NCBI GenBank assembly: GCA_902651635.1
Contig: CACRSC010001918.1
Location: 81,999-136,712, forward strand
Length of the DNA stretch: 54,714 nt
Direction of reading: 5' to 3'
From: Mastigamoeba balamuthi
Lineage: Eukaryota; Evosea; Mastigamoebida; Mastigamoebidae
Position 1 is the first letter of the stretch; the number at the start of each line of letters is the position of its first letter. Of this stretch, positions 51,420 through 54,714 are shown piece by piece. Below the pieces are notes generated by a model. That model worked only from the letters and a program-made list of their open reading frames with translations, did no database searches and was not told where the DNA came from. Made by a program: the position numbers and the translations under genes.

Positions 51420-53800
51420 GAATGAAACGGGACATACTATGTCCAAGCAACCCTTGATAGCCCTCATCGCTCCCAAGAGTCAAAGGTGTTGAAATAAGAA
51501 AATCAAAGATGAACTAACACATAAAGATCAATTGGGCGACATTTGACATGCATTGATCCAGCACACTGCTTCAATGCAAAAGCCATCAACTGCATCCCTG
51601 AAATCCACAGATATGCGATGTGTCTCCTCACATCAGAGGGGTTGTTCTGGAACCTCAATCCTCATAAAAAGGGCACAAGATAATTCTTGTTGGTTGGGTT
51701 TAAACCAGGCTTGCTTCAGTGAAAGTCACCTGTTTGATGCTTGACCACACCGCCTTGACATGCTTGTCATCAAGCCCAGTCAGGTCCTTCAATGATTCTT
51801 CTTGAGCAGCTTTGCATAGGATCGTTGTTGGCCAGTCTGCTTAATCAGTGATCAGAAACTGAAATCTGAGGGAGAAATTGAGGCAAACAACTGCTCAGTT
51901 ACCCCATCATCCATCTCGTCATCTTGGCACTTGACACTCAAATTCAGGCCATCAGGATCACCATCTGTGCCTGAATATTGCTTGTCAAAGCAGGCTGTGA
52001 TACATGCATTTTATACAAGGCTGACACATGGAGCTTGGCCTCCCGTGCCCTGCTGGCCACGAGCTGGCTGGCTCTCCAAGCTGCTGACCTTGTTGGTGAG
52101 AGCCACTGTGAACTCAACCTTTTTGTGGCATTGCTTGTGCAAGATCTCGTTCTTAATTGCATGGCACCTCTGAGATAAACTGAATCGCCTTCTTGTGCAT
52201 CTCTATATCTGTCTTGCTGTAGCTTCACAATGGTCTGAGAGCAGCGTGGCTCTTGAGAACAAAACAGCAATTTTGAAGATGCATGAGATCCCCTTTGGCC
52301 TTCTGCACAGCTGAACAGCAGTGAGGATCGTGCACAGATAGCAGCAGGAAAATGCAGTGGCCCATGAGATGAACGTTAGTGTGATCAGCACTTATGAGCT
52401 CAATAGTATGTGCATACGCGATGCCAAGGACTGATGCAATAGATTGTCATATCTCCTTGTGCTCCTCTATTATACTGTCCTGTGACTGATGGACGCACTT
52501 CACAGACTGCAGGTGCTTGTCACTGGGCTTGGCGTCCTTCCACCCACTACAGCCAGGTACTGCAACCCCTTGAGTCATACTAGCAGCCACCACTCCCTTG
52601 GTCTTGGTTCAATGGCACTATGTTCTTCCACCTGCCCAGTGCATGTACATTGAGCTTCTGGAACCTGGCACTTTCCTTGATCATTATCTGTACATGAATG
52701 ATGTAGTGCTAAAAGCAAATGGTCTTTTGCAGAATAACCTTACATTTTACTGAGAGGGCTTATTTCTTGTTTTTTTCTTCACAGTGTGGGAAAACTCAAG
52801 GGGGTTTTCAGAGGTGAGCATTATGAAGATGTGCAGTGAAGAAGACGATGTCATCAAGCTGCTCAATGGGTCCAGCAAAGGGCTCTTGAAGGACTGCTGT
52901 CATATTCATTAAGACTTTCTCAATGCAGCTAGGCATACATGTCACATTCAACAATTTCCCTATGCCTTGGTCAGCACCTCAGTGCTGACCATGCCACTAC
53001 ATAGTGCTGGCAGCTTGGTGATGTTTCCATTCTAATTCTCTTTCTTGATAAATATTTGTGATAGAAATGCTTGCTAAGGAACTTACCACATAGGAAGAAG
53101 TGGAAGAAGTCCTTTCTGATCATTACATGATTGTGACTACAGCAACCTGATCATCATGATGACCCTGACAAATCTTGCTGTAGCTTCATGAGCCCAGTGT
53201 CTTGTGAATGGTGCACTGATTGTGCATTAGCACCCCCAGGAAGATCATGAACCAGTGATGAATGCACTTGGTGAGCTGGAGTAGCTCTCATTCACCAGAT
53301 AGTGATACAGGGCATTGTTAATGGCAAATTTAACAAGTCCATGAAGAGGGTTCAGGGACCACAGTGCGAACTCTGTGTGACATCCTGAATAATGTCAGCA
53401 TGTACAAAATGGCCAAGAGTGTGGTGCACAGTGCCCTCCAGCTCAACACAAGTGAGAGAAGAAACAGAGGACATTTTGCTTTGCAAAAAAATCCTATCCT
53501 GCTAAGAACTGACAATAACCTGTCCTTGGGCAAACAGTCTGTAGTGTGAGAGTCTTTCACTCATCTTCACTTGCTTTGCTTGCCACATGTTTCAAATCAG
53601 TGCCCATGGCAACACTGTAATGTTTCTGATGATTCCTCTTATCACACTGATTCATCTGATGCTGCAGGGTACATGCCCACAGCATCTGCATCACTGCCCC
53701 ACATCAGTACTTCTTCTGGATTCCGTGCTGGCCCTCAGGAAAGCAGGAGGCACAGACAGGCGTGGGAGACGGCAGAGAAACCAAGACTGAAGCGACTGTG
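51420..53800 (-). pseudogene. CpG-poor, decayed protein-coding relic
   Basis: This 2.4 kb block is AT-richer and strongly CpG-depleted compared with its neighbours. On the minus strand several stretches still read as plausible coding sequence broken by stops and frameshifts. Examples are a coiled-coil-like segment at ~52040-52160 (KVEFTVALTNKVSSLESQL), SGTDGDPDGLNLSVKC near 51950, and SLKDLTGLDDKHVKAVW near 51790. I cannot identify the parent. It is best read as a long-silenced gene or repeat copy. Confidence 0.5.
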
Positions 53801-53958
53801 GCCTCATTGCACATTGCTTGTGCTGGGGGGGTGTGGTATGGGGAAATGGGGTGGGGTGGGCCGTAGCAAAGACCCCAGGCAGACGCACACGGGCTCTGCG
53901 CTGTGTGTTGAGAGACTGCTGCGAGGCCCGAGCTGCCCCGCTGCCCCTGCGCGCGGGC

Positions 53959-54692
53959 TTACAGAGCAATCCAGAACGCGAGCACCGAGGCCGACGTCAC
54001 GAACAGCAGCATCAGGGGCACCCAGATGGTGATGTGGTACATGCCGCCCGTGATGGGGATGTCGGCGTTGGGGTTGACAACGGCGACGTTGATGAGCGCC
54101 GTGGGCTCGCTGCCCTCGTGCGACGCGGCGAGCGACTCGACCGTCGAGAGCACGACCGAGACGACGGCCTTGCCGTCCTTCTCCACCGCCTCGATCAGCG
54201 CCGCGGCCGCCGTGTCCAGGATGCTCAGCGCCGCCGTCTTGGAGCTCAGCGAGCTGATACCCCTCAGCTGCCCCCCGAGAGAGTCAATTGCGTGCCCATC
54301 ACGTCGATTCGACAGAGGGAAAGGGGGGGGGGGGGAAAGCCCGAGGAATTCTCCGCGGATGACGCAATAACACGTCACTGGCGGGGCGGCGGGCGATGAG
54401 GCGTACCGGGATGACCGAGACCGAGTTGGCGGCGGGGGCGACGGCGCGGGCGCAGAGGGCGGCGACGGCCGAGGCGACGCGGGGGCTCTCCTTGTTGACG
54501 GTGGTCCAGTCGGCCTCGGCGACGCAGGCGTAGCCCAGCGTGGCGTTGTACGCAACGGCGCGCCCGCGGGCAGCTGCACCAGCAGCCGCGCCAGCGCCGC
54601 CGACTGCGTGTAGTTGCAGTCCGCCTGCACCACCGAGCGCGAGGCCACCTTGGCCGCCAGCTTCGGCATCGAGGACGTCATCACGCTGTCCA
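53959..54692 (-). CDS. 3' end of an unrecognised protein with C-terminal transmembrane segment
   Basis: Two exons are visible: 54407-54692 (acceptor CACCAG at its 5' border; sequence to 54714 is intron) and 53959-54267, joined over a GT-AG intron (54268-54406) as SVSVIP/LRGISS. The 5' portion continues outside the window. The last ~25 residues (HITIWVPLMLLFVTSASVLA...) form a single transmembrane helix ending almost at the stop, so it is either a tail-anchored or a type I membrane protein. Exon 54407-54692 needs one extra base to stay in frame: coding shifts at ~54555-54570, within a GC run. That is a real frameshift or a sequence error. Family unknown. Confidence 0.55.
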
Positions 54693-54714
54693 CTGGTGAG
54701 GGGAGGGGGATTGA

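Overview
This is GC-rich nuclear DNA from a eukaryotic microbe. Most genes are split by short introns (about 41-400 nt), spacing is tight, and genes lie on both strands with divergent or convergent neighbours. The gene set fits a free-living, flagellated, phagotrophic protist. It has condensin SMC4, the ribosome-biogenesis protein WDR3/Utp12, a CFAP65-like axonemal protein, a RasGEF with a WW domain, a SAM-domain kinase, F-box, kelch and B-box/NHL proteins, and a secreted GH7 cellulase. RasGEFs, GH7 and a flagellum together suggest an amoeboflagellate such as a GC-rich archamoebid. That placement is inference from gene content only.

Layout. 0-5.6 kb: the 5' end of a small coiled-coil protein, divergent from SMC4. 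5.7-14.8 kb: one F-box gene plus three tandem, intronless F-box paralogues, interrupted by a short orphan family and a calcineurin-like metallophosphoesterase (MPE). 15-17.4 kb: B-box/NHL gene. 17.6-23.0 kb: two creatinase-type M24 paralogues flanking decayed copies of the MPE and M24 genes. 23.1 kb: tRNA-Lys(CUU). 23.4-28.9 kb: CFAP65-like gene. 29.0-36.2 kb: bacterioferritin-like protein, SAM-kinase, an unrecognised protein and RasGEF. 37.1-40.3 kb: a large P-loop NTPase. 41.7 kb: tRNA-Asp(GUC). 42.2-46.8 kb: WDR3 and a kelch-like gene, followed by a partial tandem duplicate and a broken PheRS-beta fragment. 49.8-51.4 kb: GH7 cellobiohydrolase. 51.4-53.8 kb: CpG-poor decayed sequence. 54 kb: the 3' end of a membrane-anchored protein.

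Exon structures were worked out by hand from GT-AG or GC-AG borders, reading-frame continuity and family motifs. Coordinates given for split genes span start to stop codon. Three genome-level patterns stand out. Donor sites favour GTGCGY over GTRAGT, with an unusual share of GC-AG introns. GATATC/ATATC words cluster before start codons. Duplicated sequence has decayed mainly by C-to-T/G-to-A change with CpG loss, as expected if repeats are cytosine-methylated. No single undescribed multi-gene system is evident. The best candidates for novelty are the intronless F-box array with its orphan short family, the metal-ligand-less M24 pair, the P-loop NTPase and the unusual splice signals.
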